Part shown: positions 24,397-31,810 of the stretch, piece after piece
How positions within the stretch are numbered: the stretch's first letter is position 1
Layout: each line of letters begins with the position of its first letter
From: AC-32 sp963788215
GTDB taxonomy: Bacteria; Actinomycetota; Thermoleophilia; Gaiellales; Gaiellaceae
DNA: 64,000 bases
NCBI GenBank assembly: GCA_963788215.1
Contig: CAWBFX010000001.1
Location: forward strand, 261,117-325,116
Reading direction: 5' to 3'
Notes under the pieces: generated by a model
Database searches by the model: none
Told to the model about the DNA's origin: nothing
Seen by the model: only the letters and a program-made list of their open reading frames with translations
Translations under genes and position numbers: made by a program

Positions 24397-25917
24397 CTAC
24401 ATTCGGTCGGGCGCTTCCACCCCGATCAGGTCGAGGCAGCGTGCGATCACCGTCTGCGTCGCGGTGCAGAGGCCGAGCCGGAACGCCTGCGCGTCGCTCT
24501 CGAGCACGCGGTGGTGGTGGTAGAACCGATGGAAGTCGTCCGCGACACGGATCGCGTAGTTCGGGACGCCCTGCGGGCCACGGCGCTCGGTCGCCTCGCG
24601 CACGACGTCGGGGAGCTCGGCGAGCCGCTTGATCAGGTCGCGCTCCTCGGGCGCGACCTCGGCGGGCGCTGTCGCCGAGATCTCGGCATCGGCTGCGTTT
24701 CGGCGGATGCCTGCGATCCGGGCGTGCGCGTACTGGACGTAGTAGACCGGGTTCTTCTCGGTGCGCTCGGCGGCAAGGTCGATGTCGATCTCGATCGTCT
24801 GGTCGGGCCCGCGGTTGGCGAGGTACCAGCGGGCCGCGTCGACGCCGATCTCGTCGAGCAGCTCGTCGAGGAAGACGACGTCTCCACGGCGCTTGGACAT
24901 CTTCGCCTGCTGTCCGCCCTTGGTCAGATGCACCAGCTGGTAGAGCAGGACCTCGATCCGGTCGGTGTCGTAGCCGAGCATGCGCGCGACGGCCGCATAC
25001 CAGTTTCGCGTGCCGTGGTGGTCGGCGCCGAGCACGTAGATCGCCCGGTCGAACCCTCGCTCGAGCTTGTCGGCGAGATAGACCACGTCGGCGGCGCGAT
25101 AGGTGGGGGTGCCGCCTTTCTCGGGCGAGCGGATCAGCACACGGTCGTCGTCGTCGCCATACGCGGAGGAGCGCGCCCAGACGGCGCCTTCCTTCTCGTA
25201 CGTGTCGAGCCGGGGCATGAACTCGGCGAGCCGGCTCTCGAGCTCGCTCTGCAGCGCCCACTTGTCGAAATGGATGCGGAACCGCTCGAGCGTCGCCTCG
25301 ATCTGCGCGAGCATCTTCGGCACCGGATCGTCTGCGGCGGCGGCGAGCTCGGCGACGTACTCGCCGCGGTAGCCGTTCTCGGGCGGTTCCCCCCCGCGCC
25401 GGATCGCCTCGACGGACGCGCGGAAGAGCTCCATCTGCACGCCGGAGTCGTTGTAGTAGTACTCGCGCTCGACCTCGTGGCCCGCGAACTCGAGCAGGCG
25501 CGCCACGCAGTCGCCGATCGCGCCGTTCCGCGCCGAGGCCACAGTGATCGGCCCGGTCGGGTTCGCGGAGACCATCTCGACCTGGACGCGCTCGGGTTTC
25601 TCCACCCAGCCCGCACCGTAGTCCGCGCCGCGGTCCAGCATCTCCCGGAGCGCCTCGCCGTACCACGACGACGCGAGCCAGACGTTCATGAAGCCGGGGC
25701 CGGCGACCTCGGCGCGCTCGACCTCCTCCAGTCCGGCCGCGGCGGCGGCGAGCTCCTCTGCCAGCTCGCGCGGCGGCCGTTTGCGCGTCGGCGCGAGCTG
25801 CAGCGCGGCGTTCGTCGCGTAGTCGCCGTGGGCCGGGTCGTTCGGCCGCTCGAGCGTCACGGGCGCGCCGGCCAGCTCCGAGAGCCGCGCCTCCAGCCGC
25901 CTCAGCGCGTCAGGCAA
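24397..25917 (-). CDS. argS: Arginyl-tRNA synthetase with atypical HIGH motif
   Basis: 506 aa. Architecture: N-terminal ArgRS-specific domain (1-90), Rossmann catalytic domain, and DALR anticodon-binding domain at the C-terminus (LPDVVREATERRGPQGVPNYAIRVADDFHRFYHHHRVL). The KMSKS loop is intact (QQAKMSKRRGDVVFLDELL), and YYYNDSGVQMELF is conserved. The HIGH segment, normally P-x-H-x-G-H-x-R, reads PITVASARNGAIGD, so both histidines and the first glycine are replaced. TTG 25917 overlaps the K+ channel stop by 8 nt. It charges tRNA-Arg, presumably with altered ATP binding. Confidence 0.9.
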   Translation of the reverse strand: MPDALRRLEARLSELAGAPVTLERPNDPAHGDYATNAALQLAPTRKRPPRELAEELAAAAAGLEEVERAEVAGPGFMNVWLASSWYGEALREMLDRGADYGAGWVEKPERVQVEMVSANPTGPITVASARNGAIGDCVARLLEFAGHEVEREYYYNDSGVQMELFRASVEAIRRGGEPPENGYRGEYVAELAAAADDPVPKMLAQIEATLERFRIHFDKWALQSELESRLAEFMPRLDTYEKEGAVWARSSAYGDDDDRVLIRSPEKGGTPTYRAADVVYLADKLERGFDRAIYVLGADHHGTRNWYAAVARMLGYDTDRIEVLLYQLVHLTKGGQQAKMSKRRGDVVFLDELLDEIGVDAARWYLANRGPDQTIEIDIDLAAERTEKNPVYYVQYAHARIAGIRRNAADAEISATAPAEVAPEERDLIKRLAELPDVVREATERRGPQGVPNYAIRVADDFHRFYHHHRVLESDAQAFRLGLCTATQTVIARCLDLIGVEAPDRM

Positions 25918-26929
25918 CGGCTTCGGTGGAAGCGAACAGCTCCTCGAGCAAGCGCAGCTCGTCGGGAGTGCCCGCGGCGATCAGGACGTCGCCGGGATTG
26001 AAGACCGCGTCCGCGGTGGGCGTCGCGTCGAAGGTCCCGTCGGCCTTGCGCAGGCCCACGACCAGAGCTCCGGTCTCCGCGCGCACGCGAACGTCGCGGA
26101 GCGACTTGCCCGCCGGCCCCGAGCCCTGCGCCACCTTGATCTCCTCGAACAGGAGCTCCGGGCCTGCCCCCGACGTGACGATGTCGAGGAACGCGGCCAC
26201 CTGAGGGCGCAGGACGAGGTTGGCCATCTCCTTGCCGGCCGTGGCGTAGGGCTGCACGACCCGGTCGGCCCCCGCCAGAAGGAGCTTTCGTGCCGCATCC
26301 TCGTCGGAGGCCCGGGCGACGATCAGGAGATCGGGACGCACCGAACGCGCGGAGAGCGTGATGTAGAGGTTGTCCGCGTCGGAATCGGAGGACGCGATCA
26401 GGCCGCGCGCGCGCTCGAGCCCAGCCGCACGCAGGTCTTCGTCCTCGGTGCCGCTCCCCTCGATGAACAGAACGCTGTCCTCGCGCGCGCGCTCGATTGC
26501 GTCCGCGCTGAAGTCGAGCACGACGAACGGGACGCCGGAGTGCTGGAACTCGAGCGCAGCGCGCCCGCCGACACGGCCGTAGCCGCAGATCAGGTAGTGA
26601 TCGCTCAGCCGTTCGATCTTCCGCCGCCTCCTTCGCTCTGCCAGCGCGCCCGTGAAGACTCCGCCCGCGATGCCCTCGACGAGGATCGTCGCGACGTAGG
26701 CAAAGATAGTCAGCCCGGCGAGAACGAGCACGATCGAGATCACGCGAGCGCCGTTCGTGCGCGGCACCGTGTCGAGGCCGGCGAGCGACGTGGTCACCAC
26801 CGTGCGGTAGAGCGCCTGCAGCCAGCCTTCGTGGAGCGTGCGGTGGAAGCCGATCGTTCCGGCGACGAGGACGACCATGAGCGCCGCCAACGCGTAGGCG
26901 ACCCGGCGCGGCGTGAAGGAATCTCTCAC
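25910..26929 (-). CDS. Potassium channel / TrkA-RCK domain protein
   Basis: 339 aa. Two membrane helices (RVAYALAALMVVLVAGTIGFH and ISIVLVLAGLTIFAYVATILVEG) surround a pore loop YRTVVTTSLAGLDTVP. The cytoplasmic part has an RCK/TrkA-N NAD-binding domain beginning YLICGYGRVGGRAALEF, with an acidic residue VVLDFS, and a TrkA-C domain (about 245-325). The filter departs from the usual T-V-G-Y-G-D, so ion selectivity is uncertain. GTG 26929 is chosen since longer starts overlap the divergent DUF3467 gene. It overlaps argS by 8 nt. Confidence 0.85.
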   Translation of the reverse strand: MRDSFTPRRVAYALAALMVVLVAGTIGFHRTLHEGWLQALYRTVVTTSLAGLDTVPRTNGARVISIVLVLAGLTIFAYVATILVEGIAGGVFTGALAERRRRRKIERLSDHYLICGYGRVGGRAALEFQHSGVPFVVLDFSADAIERAREDSVLFIEGSGTEDEDLRAAGLERARGLIASSDSDADNLYITLSARSVRPDLLIVARASDEDAARKLLLAGADRVVQPYATAGKEMANLVLRPQVAAFLDIVTSGAGPELLFEEIKVAQGSGPAGKSLRDVRVRAETGALVVGLRKADGTFDATPTADAVFNPGDVLIAAGTPDELRLLEELFASTEAVA

Positions 26930-26948
26930 CGGAGTAGTATCCCGACCC

Positions 26949-27248
26949 GTGGAAGGCGAAGGCGAGGAGCGCCAGCTCAACATCCATCTCGACCCCGAGA
27001 ACCTGGCCGGGGTCTACGCGAACTTCGCCAACATCAGCTTCTCCGACTACGAGTTCACGATCACGTTCGCGCGCATCGACCACGAGGTCGAGGAAGGTGA
27101 CGTCCCCGGTGTGGTCGTCTCCCGCGTGAACATGTCGACGCGCTTCATGCGCGAGCTGCTCGACGCGATGAACGACTCGTGGTCGAAGTGGTCGTCGCGC
27201 GAGGGAATCCGCAACCTGCCCGAGACGACCGAGGGCGACTCGAACTAG
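26949..27248 (+). CDS. DUF3467 family protein
   Basis: 99 aa from GTG 26949, 19 bp divergent from the channel gene. The core (QLNIHLDPENLAGVYANFANISFSDYEFTITFARID...GVVVSRVNMSTRFMRELLDAMNDSWSKW) matches the DUF3467 family: a compact beta domain with a conserved N-x-x-x-x-x-S-x-x-E-F strand, found in bacteria and archaea and of unknown function. The last base of its stop codon is the first base of the next gene's GTG, so they are co-translated. Confidence 0.8.
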   Translation: MEGEGEERQLNIHLDPENLAGVYANFANISFSDYEFTITFARIDHEVEEGDVPGVVVSRVNMSTRFMRELLDAMNDSWSKWSSREGIRNLPETTEGDSN

Positions 27249-27841
27249 TGCGCTTCGCGGAGGTGCGCCTGGGGGCTCCGGCGCATCTGCTCTCGGAGCT
27301 TCGCGACTTCTACGCGCGCTTCGAGACCGGGGAGACTGAGCTGCAGTTCACCGCGGCGGACGGCGGGCCGTTCTATCACTTCGCCTTCCTGGTGCCGCCA
27401 GAGCGCTTCGACGCCGCGCTCGAGACGACGCCCTCGCCGCTGCCGGACCGCCAGACGGGCGAGGTCGTCTTCGACTTCGACTTCTGGAACGCGAGGGCGT
27501 TCTACTTCCACGACCCGGCCGGCAACATCGTCGAGGTCATCGCGCACGAGGGGATCGACGAGCACGGGCTCTCGGAGCTCGGGCTCGTCGGTGATCCGAA
27601 CGAACTGGCGCCGCCGCTGCTCGAGCTCGGGCTCGAGCTGTGGGACGGAACGCTGGACGAGCCCGGCCGCCTTGCATTCATCGGCGAGCGAGGCCGGACG
27701 CTGATCCTCTCGCCCGAGGGCCGCGGCTGGCTGCCGACCGGCCGGCCCGCGGAGCGGCACCCGGTTGAGGCCGTGATCTCGGGGCCGCCGCCGGCCCGCG
27801 CCGAGCTCGCGGGCGGGCTCTACATCATCGAGAGTGCGTAG
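27248..27841 (+). CDS. VOC family (glyoxalase-like) protein, two-half
   Basis: 197 aa starting at GTG 27248, overlapping the DUF3467 stop by one base. The first half shows a glyoxalase fold: LSELRDFYARF, GPFYHFAFLVPPERFDAAL (metal His) and NARAFYFHDPAGNIVEVIAHE (metal Glu). The second half is a degenerate repeat of the same fold (LGLELWDGTLDEPGRLAFIGERGRTLILSPEGRGWL). It may be a ring-cleaving dioxygenase or a lactoylglutathione-lyase relative; the substrate is unknown. It is convergent with the M48 protease, overlapping by 17 nt. Confidence 0.8.
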   Translation: MRFAEVRLGAPAHLLSELRDFYARFETGETELQFTAADGGPFYHFAFLVPPERFDAALETTPSPLPDRQTGEVVFDFDFWNARAFYFHDPAGNIVEVIAHEGIDEHGLSELGLVGDPNELAPPLLELGLELWDGTLDEPGRLAFIGERGRTLILSPEGRGWLPTGRPAERHPVEAVISGPPPARAELAGGLYIIESA

Positions 27842-29039
27842 CGGCCCAGGCGCGGGCCATCGCGATCCGCTGTGCGAGCGTCGGATGGTTGTCGATCCAG
27901 ATGTACGACCAGACGGGCGGGTCCGGCTGCTGCAGGTCGTACCGGCCGAACCCGCGGAAGAGCTCGACCGCAGAGGCAGGGTCACGCGTCGCCTGCAGCG
28001 CGCGCCAGTCGGCCTCGGCCTCGTACCGGCGCGAGACGGCGTTCTCGAACGGCGTCACGGCGAGCTGGAAGACCGTGATCACGAGCAGGGCAAAGGGCAC
28101 GACCTCCGGCCGGCCCATCCCGCCCCGCCGCTGGGTCAGCAGAGCCAGGATCCAGAGGCCGGGGATGATGATCAGCGCGTACCAGCCGAGGCCCTTCCAG
28201 ATGTGGCGCCGCGCGACGTGACCGAACTCGTGGGCGGCCACGACCCGGATCTCTCCGGGCGAAAAGCGGCCGTTGAGCAGCGTGTCCCAGATGACCACGC
28301 GGGCCGAGGGTCCGATTCCCACCGACTCGGCGTTCACCTCGGTCGTCCGCTCGCTGGCGTTCTCGATGTAGATGGGCGTGCCGCCGATCCCCTCCTTGCG
28401 CTCGAGCGCGCGCACCTGCGCAGCCAGCTTCGTGTGGTGCGGCTTCCGGTCGCCGATCGTCATGACGTAGGGGAGCACCAGGATCAGGACGAACGCGACG
28501 GCCGTAAAGAGCGCTCCGGCCGGCAGCCACCACCAGCGCGGGAACCGCCCCGCGAGGAGCATCAGGATCGTCAGCACGATCGTCAGGCCCACGACCTGGC
28601 CGAGCAGCGCGGGCCACTGTGCGAAGAGCCACTCGACGTAGCCCTGCTTCGCCAGCCCGTACCGGCGACCCCACCAGAGCGCGAAGAGGCCGAACGGCAG
28701 GCTTACCCCCCACACGACGAGCGTCGCGACGGCGCCGACCATGACGCCGGTCGCCACGCGCCCGAGCTCCCAGGCGGCGGCCAGACGCGGCCCGAGGCGG
28801 CTCAGCACGACGAGTGCGGCGATCCCGACGAGCACGCTCGCGGCCCAGTCCCAGCGCAGGAGGCCGTCGAAGCGCGCGCTGCGGTGCAGAGCCTCCGCAC
28901 TCCAGTAGCGGTGCGGGTCGAGGCCCGAGGTGTCGAGATCACCCGGAACGGTCGTCTGCCAGAGGAACCAGCCGGCCACGACCCAGCCCACGGCCACCGC
29001 GAATAAGGTTGAGCCCTTGGCGAGCCGGGTTGCGGTCAT
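27825..29039 (-). CDS. M48 family (Ste24-like) membrane metalloprotease
   Basis: 404 aa with about six membrane helices. The zinc motif is VVAAHEFGHVARRH (HExxH, about residue 271), with the third ligand Glu in AVSRRYEAEADWRAL. An N-terminal ~180 residues of membrane segments precede the IGDRKPHHTKLAAQVRALERKEGIGGTPIYI linker, as in the CAAX-protease/Ste24 branch. It degrades or processes membrane proteins at the cytoplasmic membrane. The start region overlaps the divergent phosphoesterase start by 23 bp. A second M48-type gene begins at 63598. Confidence 0.88.
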   Translation of the reverse strand: MTATRLAKGSTLFAVAVGWVVAGWFLWQTTVPGDLDTSGLDPHRYWSAEALHRSARFDGLLRWDWAASVLVGIAALVVLSRLGPRLAAAWELGRVATGVMVGAVATLVVWGVSLPFGLFALWWGRRYGLAKQGYVEWLFAQWPALLGQVVGLTIVLTILMLLAGRFPRWWWLPAGALFTAVAFVLILVLPYVMTIGDRKPHHTKLAAQVRALERKEGIGGTPIYIENASERTTEVNAESVGIGPSARVVIWDTLLNGRFSPGEIRVVAAHEFGHVARRHIWKGLGWYALIIIPGLWILALLTQRRGGMGRPEVVPFALLVITVFQLAVTPFENAVSRRYEAEADWRALQATRDPASAVELFRGFGRYDLQQPDPPVWSYIWIDNHPTLAQRIAMARAWAATHSR

Positions 29040-29754
29040 CTCGGACGTTCACGCTAACTGGCATGCGCTCGAGGCGGTCCTCGAGGCGATCGATGCCGAG
29101 GCGCCCGACGAGCTCTGGTGTCTCGGCGACATCGTTGGCTACGGGCCGCGGCCGAATCCGTGCTGCGCCGCGGTGCGCGAGCGGGCGGCGGTCTGTCTCG
29201 CGGGCAACCATGACCTCGGCGTGCTCGGGGATGCCGATCTATCCGAGTTCGCGCCGGATGCGGTCGCGAGCGCCGAGTGGACCCGCGCGGTGCTCACGAC
29301 CGATTCGCGCGACTTCCTGGCGACGCTCCGCCCGTCCGGGCAACGTGACGGGGCCGAGCTCTTCCACGCGAGCCCGCGCGATCCGGTCTGGGACTACGTG
29401 GTCACGGCGGACGCCGTCGAGGCTTCGTTCGAGCTGACCGAGGCGCCGCTCGTCCTCGTCGGCCACAGCCACGTCCCGCTCGCGATCGTGCACTCGGACG
29501 GCGGGTTCGGAGGAGGGCACGCCCCCGAGGACACCGATGTCGATCTCGGAACGGACGCGCGGCTCCTACTGAATCCGGGCTCCGTCGGGCAGCCGCGCGA
29601 CGGCGACCCGCGGGCGGCCTGGCTCCTGCTCGACTTCGGCGGCGGCCGTGCCCGCTTTCGCCGCGTCTCCTACCCTTTGCAGCGAACCCAGGAGGAGATT
29701 CGCGAAAGGGGGTTGCCAGATGCGCTGGCCGAGCGCCTTGCTCGTGGCGTCTAG
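29017..29754 (+). CDS. Metallophosphoesterase
   Basis: 245 aa. The calcineurin-like motifs are in order: VAVISDVHANWHALEAVL (DxH), LWCLGDIVGYGP (GDxxG), CLAGNHDLGVLG (GNHD), LVGHSHVPL (GHxH) and the late LLLNPGSVGQPRDGDPRAAWL. This is the YfcE/PrpE-like small phosphodiesterase type. TTG 29017 is the only start close to the fold; it overlaps the 5' end of the M48 gene on the opposite strand. The 3' end overlaps the lipoprotein gene by 35 nt, making a phosphoesterase-lipoprotein-kinase operon. Confidence 0.85.
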   Translation: MASRVAVISDVHANWHALEAVLEAIDAEAPDELWCLGDIVGYGPRPNPCCAAVRERAAVCLAGNHDLGVLGDADLSEFAPDAVASAEWTRAVLTTDSRDFLATLRPSGQRDGAELFHASPRDPVWDYVVTADAVEASFELTEAPLVLVGHSHVPLAIVHSDGGFGGGHAPEDTDVDLGTDARLLLNPGSVGQPRDGDPRAAWLLLDFGGGRARFRRVSYPLQRTQEEIRERGLPDALAERLARGV

Positions 29755-30112
29755 TGTCGCGCTTGCGGCCGGCTGCGGCTCATCCGCCCGCGAGCAGCCG
29801 ACGGTGAAGCCGGCTCCGCGGATCCCGGCCGCCGTGGCGCAGCAGCTCGCCTTCGACGCCGACGCGGTCGCCTCGGCGCAGGGCTGCGCCGCGCGCGCAC
29901 CGGCCAAGCAGCTCCTGGACGACGTGATCGCCGCCTCGCCTCGAATTCCCGCGCGCTACCAGGAGCAGCTGACGAGTGCTGCCAACGACCTCTATGCGCG
30001 GATCCCGTCCTGCCCGCCGCCGCAGGGCCACGGCAAGGGCAAGAACCCGAAGCACGACAAGAGCCACGGTCACCGTCACGGTCACAAGAAGCATGGCGGC
30101 CACGACGATTGA
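29720..30112 (+). CDS. Lipoprotein with His/Lys-rich tail
   Basis: 130 aa from ATG 29720, after AAAGGGGG. The signal ALLVASSVALAAGC ends in a lipobox (LAAG|C), giving a membrane-anchored lipoprotein. A helical middle (DADAVASAQGCAARAPAKQLLDDVIAA, LTSAANDLYARIPSCPPP) carries two Cys. The last 27 residues alternate His, Lys and Gly (GKGKNPKHDKSHGHRHGH), a possible metal-binding tail. The last 20 nt overlap the kinase gene, so the two are coupled. Lipoproteins beside Ser/Thr kinases can be sensors or substrates (inference). Confidence 0.75.
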   Translation: MRWPSALLVASSVALAAGCGSSAREQPTVKPAPRIPAAVAQQLAFDADAVASAQGCAARAPAKQLLDDVIAASPRIPARYQEQLTSAANDLYARIPSCPPPQGHGKGKNPKHDKSHGHRHGHKKHGGHDD

Positions 30113-31166
30113 CTCCAGGTACCGGCTCGAGCGGCCGCTCGGTCACGGCGGGATGGCGTCGGTCCACCTCGCCCGCGACACGGAGCTCGACCGCCTCGTC
30201 GCGCTGAAGCTCCTCGCGGAGAACCTCGGCGGCGACGAGAGCGTGCACCGACGGTTCGTGCGCGAGGCGCGGCTCGCGGCACGCCTCTCGCATCCCAATG
30301 TCGTCAGCGTCTTCGACGCGGGCGAGGACGGAGGCCGGCCGTACATCGTGATGGAGTACGTCGAGGGCGAGAACCTCGCCGAGCTGCTCGCGCGGCGCGG
30401 CCGCATCCCGCCCGAGGAGGCTCGCGGGCTTGCGCTGCAGGCGGCGCACGGCCTGGCGCACGCGCACGCAGCCGGGCTCGTCCACCGCGACGTCAAGCCG
30501 CAGAACCTGATCCTCCGACGCGACGGCACCCTCAAGATCGCCGACTTCGGAATCGCCCGCGCCACCGAGGCGACGGCGCTCACGCAGGCGGGCACCGTCC
30601 TTGGCACCGCGGCCTACCTCTCGCCCGAGCAGGCGCTCGGCGAAGAGGTCACGCCGGCCACGGACGTCTACTCCCTCGGAGTCGTTCTCTACGAGCTGAT
30701 CACGGGGCGAACGCCCTTCCAGGTCGAGACGCTGGACGACCTCGCGCAGCGGCCGGTCATGGAGGTTCCGCCCGTCCATGAGCTCGTGCCCGACGTCCCA
30801 CGCGACCTCGAGGACGTTGTCATGCACTGCCTCGCGCGGAACCCCGAATACCGGCCGCGCGACGGTGCCCAGCTCGCCCGGGAGCTCGCGCCCGCAGATG
30901 CAGCCACGACGAAGGTGCTGCCTGCGCCGCGCCGACGGGAGCTGTTCCGCGACCGCCGGCTGATCTGGGCCGCCGTAGCCGGCCTCCTCCTGCTGGCGGC
31001 GGTCCTGCTCGCGGTCGTGCTCGCGTCGGGCGGGAGCTCGAAGCCGTCGCGAGGCACCGCGGTCACCGTCGAGCAGCCGAAGGTACAGCCGATCCCGCGG
31101 GGCACGGACGCGCAGGAACAGGCGCGCAACATCGCCGCCTGGCTACGGCAGCGCTCGGGAGGCTAA
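30093..31166 (+). CDS. PknB-type serine/threonine protein kinase
   Basis: 357 aa. Kinase domain 10-270: Gly loop LGHGGMASVHLA, lysine in VALKLL, catalytic HRDVKPQN (about 131), DFGIAR, the activation loop with TALTQAGTVLGTAAYLSPEQ, and DVYSLGVVLYELITG. A membrane helix (WAAVAGLLLLAAVLLAVVLA, about 293-313) follows, then only ~45 extracellular residues, so the PASTA repeats of PknB are absent. ATG 30093 lies within the lipoprotein gene. It is convergent with the sigma-factor gene, 7 bp apart. Confidence 0.92.
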   Translation: MAATTIDSRYRLERPLGHGGMASVHLARDTELDRLVALKLLAENLGGDESVHRRFVREARLAARLSHPNVVSVFDAGEDGGRPYIVMEYVEGENLAELLARRGRIPPEEARGLALQAAHGLAHAHAAGLVHRDVKPQNLILRRDGTLKIADFGIARATEATALTQAGTVLGTAAYLSPEQALGEEVTPATDVYSLGVVLYELITGRTPFQVETLDDLAQRPVMEVPPVHELVPDVPRDLEDVVMHCLARNPEYRPRDGAQLARELAPADAATTKVLPAPRRRELFRDRRLIWAAVAGLLLLAAVLLAVVLASGGSSKPSRGTAVTVEQPKVQPIPRGTDAQEQARNIAAWLRQRSGG

Positions 31167-31173
31167 GGCCGGG

Positions 31174-31758
31174 CTAGGCCTCGACCGCTGCGGCGGGGGC
31201 CGGCGCGAAGGAGACGCCCTCGCGCACGAGCGCGATCTGGACTTCTTCACGTGCCTTGTAGATCCGCCACTTGACCGTCGCGAGCGTGATCTCGAGCGAA
31301 TCGGCGATCTCCGTGTAGGAGAGCCCGACCACGTCCCGGAGGAGCAGCGCCATCTTCAGGTCGACCGTCAGGTTCTCGACCGCGCGCCAGAGGGTGTCGA
31401 TCTCCTCGAGCCGCTCGACCGGCGCGTCGAGCACCTCGAACGGCGCGATGTCGTCGAGCGCGACGAGCGCGCGCGGGCGGCGCTCCGAGGCGCGGAGCTC
31501 GTCGAGAACGCGGTTCTTGGTCACCTGGAAGAGCCAGGTCGTGAACTTGCAGCGCAGCGAGAACTTCGGCAGGCCCTGGAAGACGCGGAGGAAGACCTCC
31601 TGCGTCAGATCCTCGGCCAGCGAGCGGTCACCGTTGACGAGCCGCAGGACGTAGTTGTAGACCGGCCGCTCGTAGGCCCGGAGAATGATGGAAAACGCAC
31701 GCTCATCGCCGCGTTGCGCTTTCTTGAGGACGCCGGGATCGGGCTGGGCCAGTGACAA
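31174..31758 (-). CDS. ECF-type RNA polymerase sigma factor
   Basis: 194 aa. Sigma region 2 spans about 20-90 (AFSIILRAYERPVYNYVLRLV, LAEDLTQEVFLRVFQ, FTTWLFQVTKNRVLDELR). Region 4 spans about 125-180 (LLLRDVVGLSYTEIADSLEITLATVKWRIYKAREEV), with the -35-reading helix-turn-helix. There is no region 1 or 3, so it belongs to the ECF group (SigE/SigK-like). No anti-sigma gene is adjacent. It lies 52 bp downstream of gpmI on the same strand. Confidence 0.9.
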   Translation of the reverse strand: MSLAQPDPGVLKKAQRGDERAFSIILRAYERPVYNYVLRLVNGDRSLAEDLTQEVFLRVFQGLPKFSLRCKFTTWLFQVTKNRVLDELRASERRPRALVALDDIAPFEVLDAPVERLEEIDTLWRAVENLTVDLKMALLLRDVVGLSYTEIADSLEITLATVKWRIYKAREEVQIALVREGVSFAPAPAAAVEA

Positions 31759-31810
31759 GACCTGCGGAGTATAGACGGGAAGTCCTGCGGCTGTAACCAG
31801 CCCAAATGGG

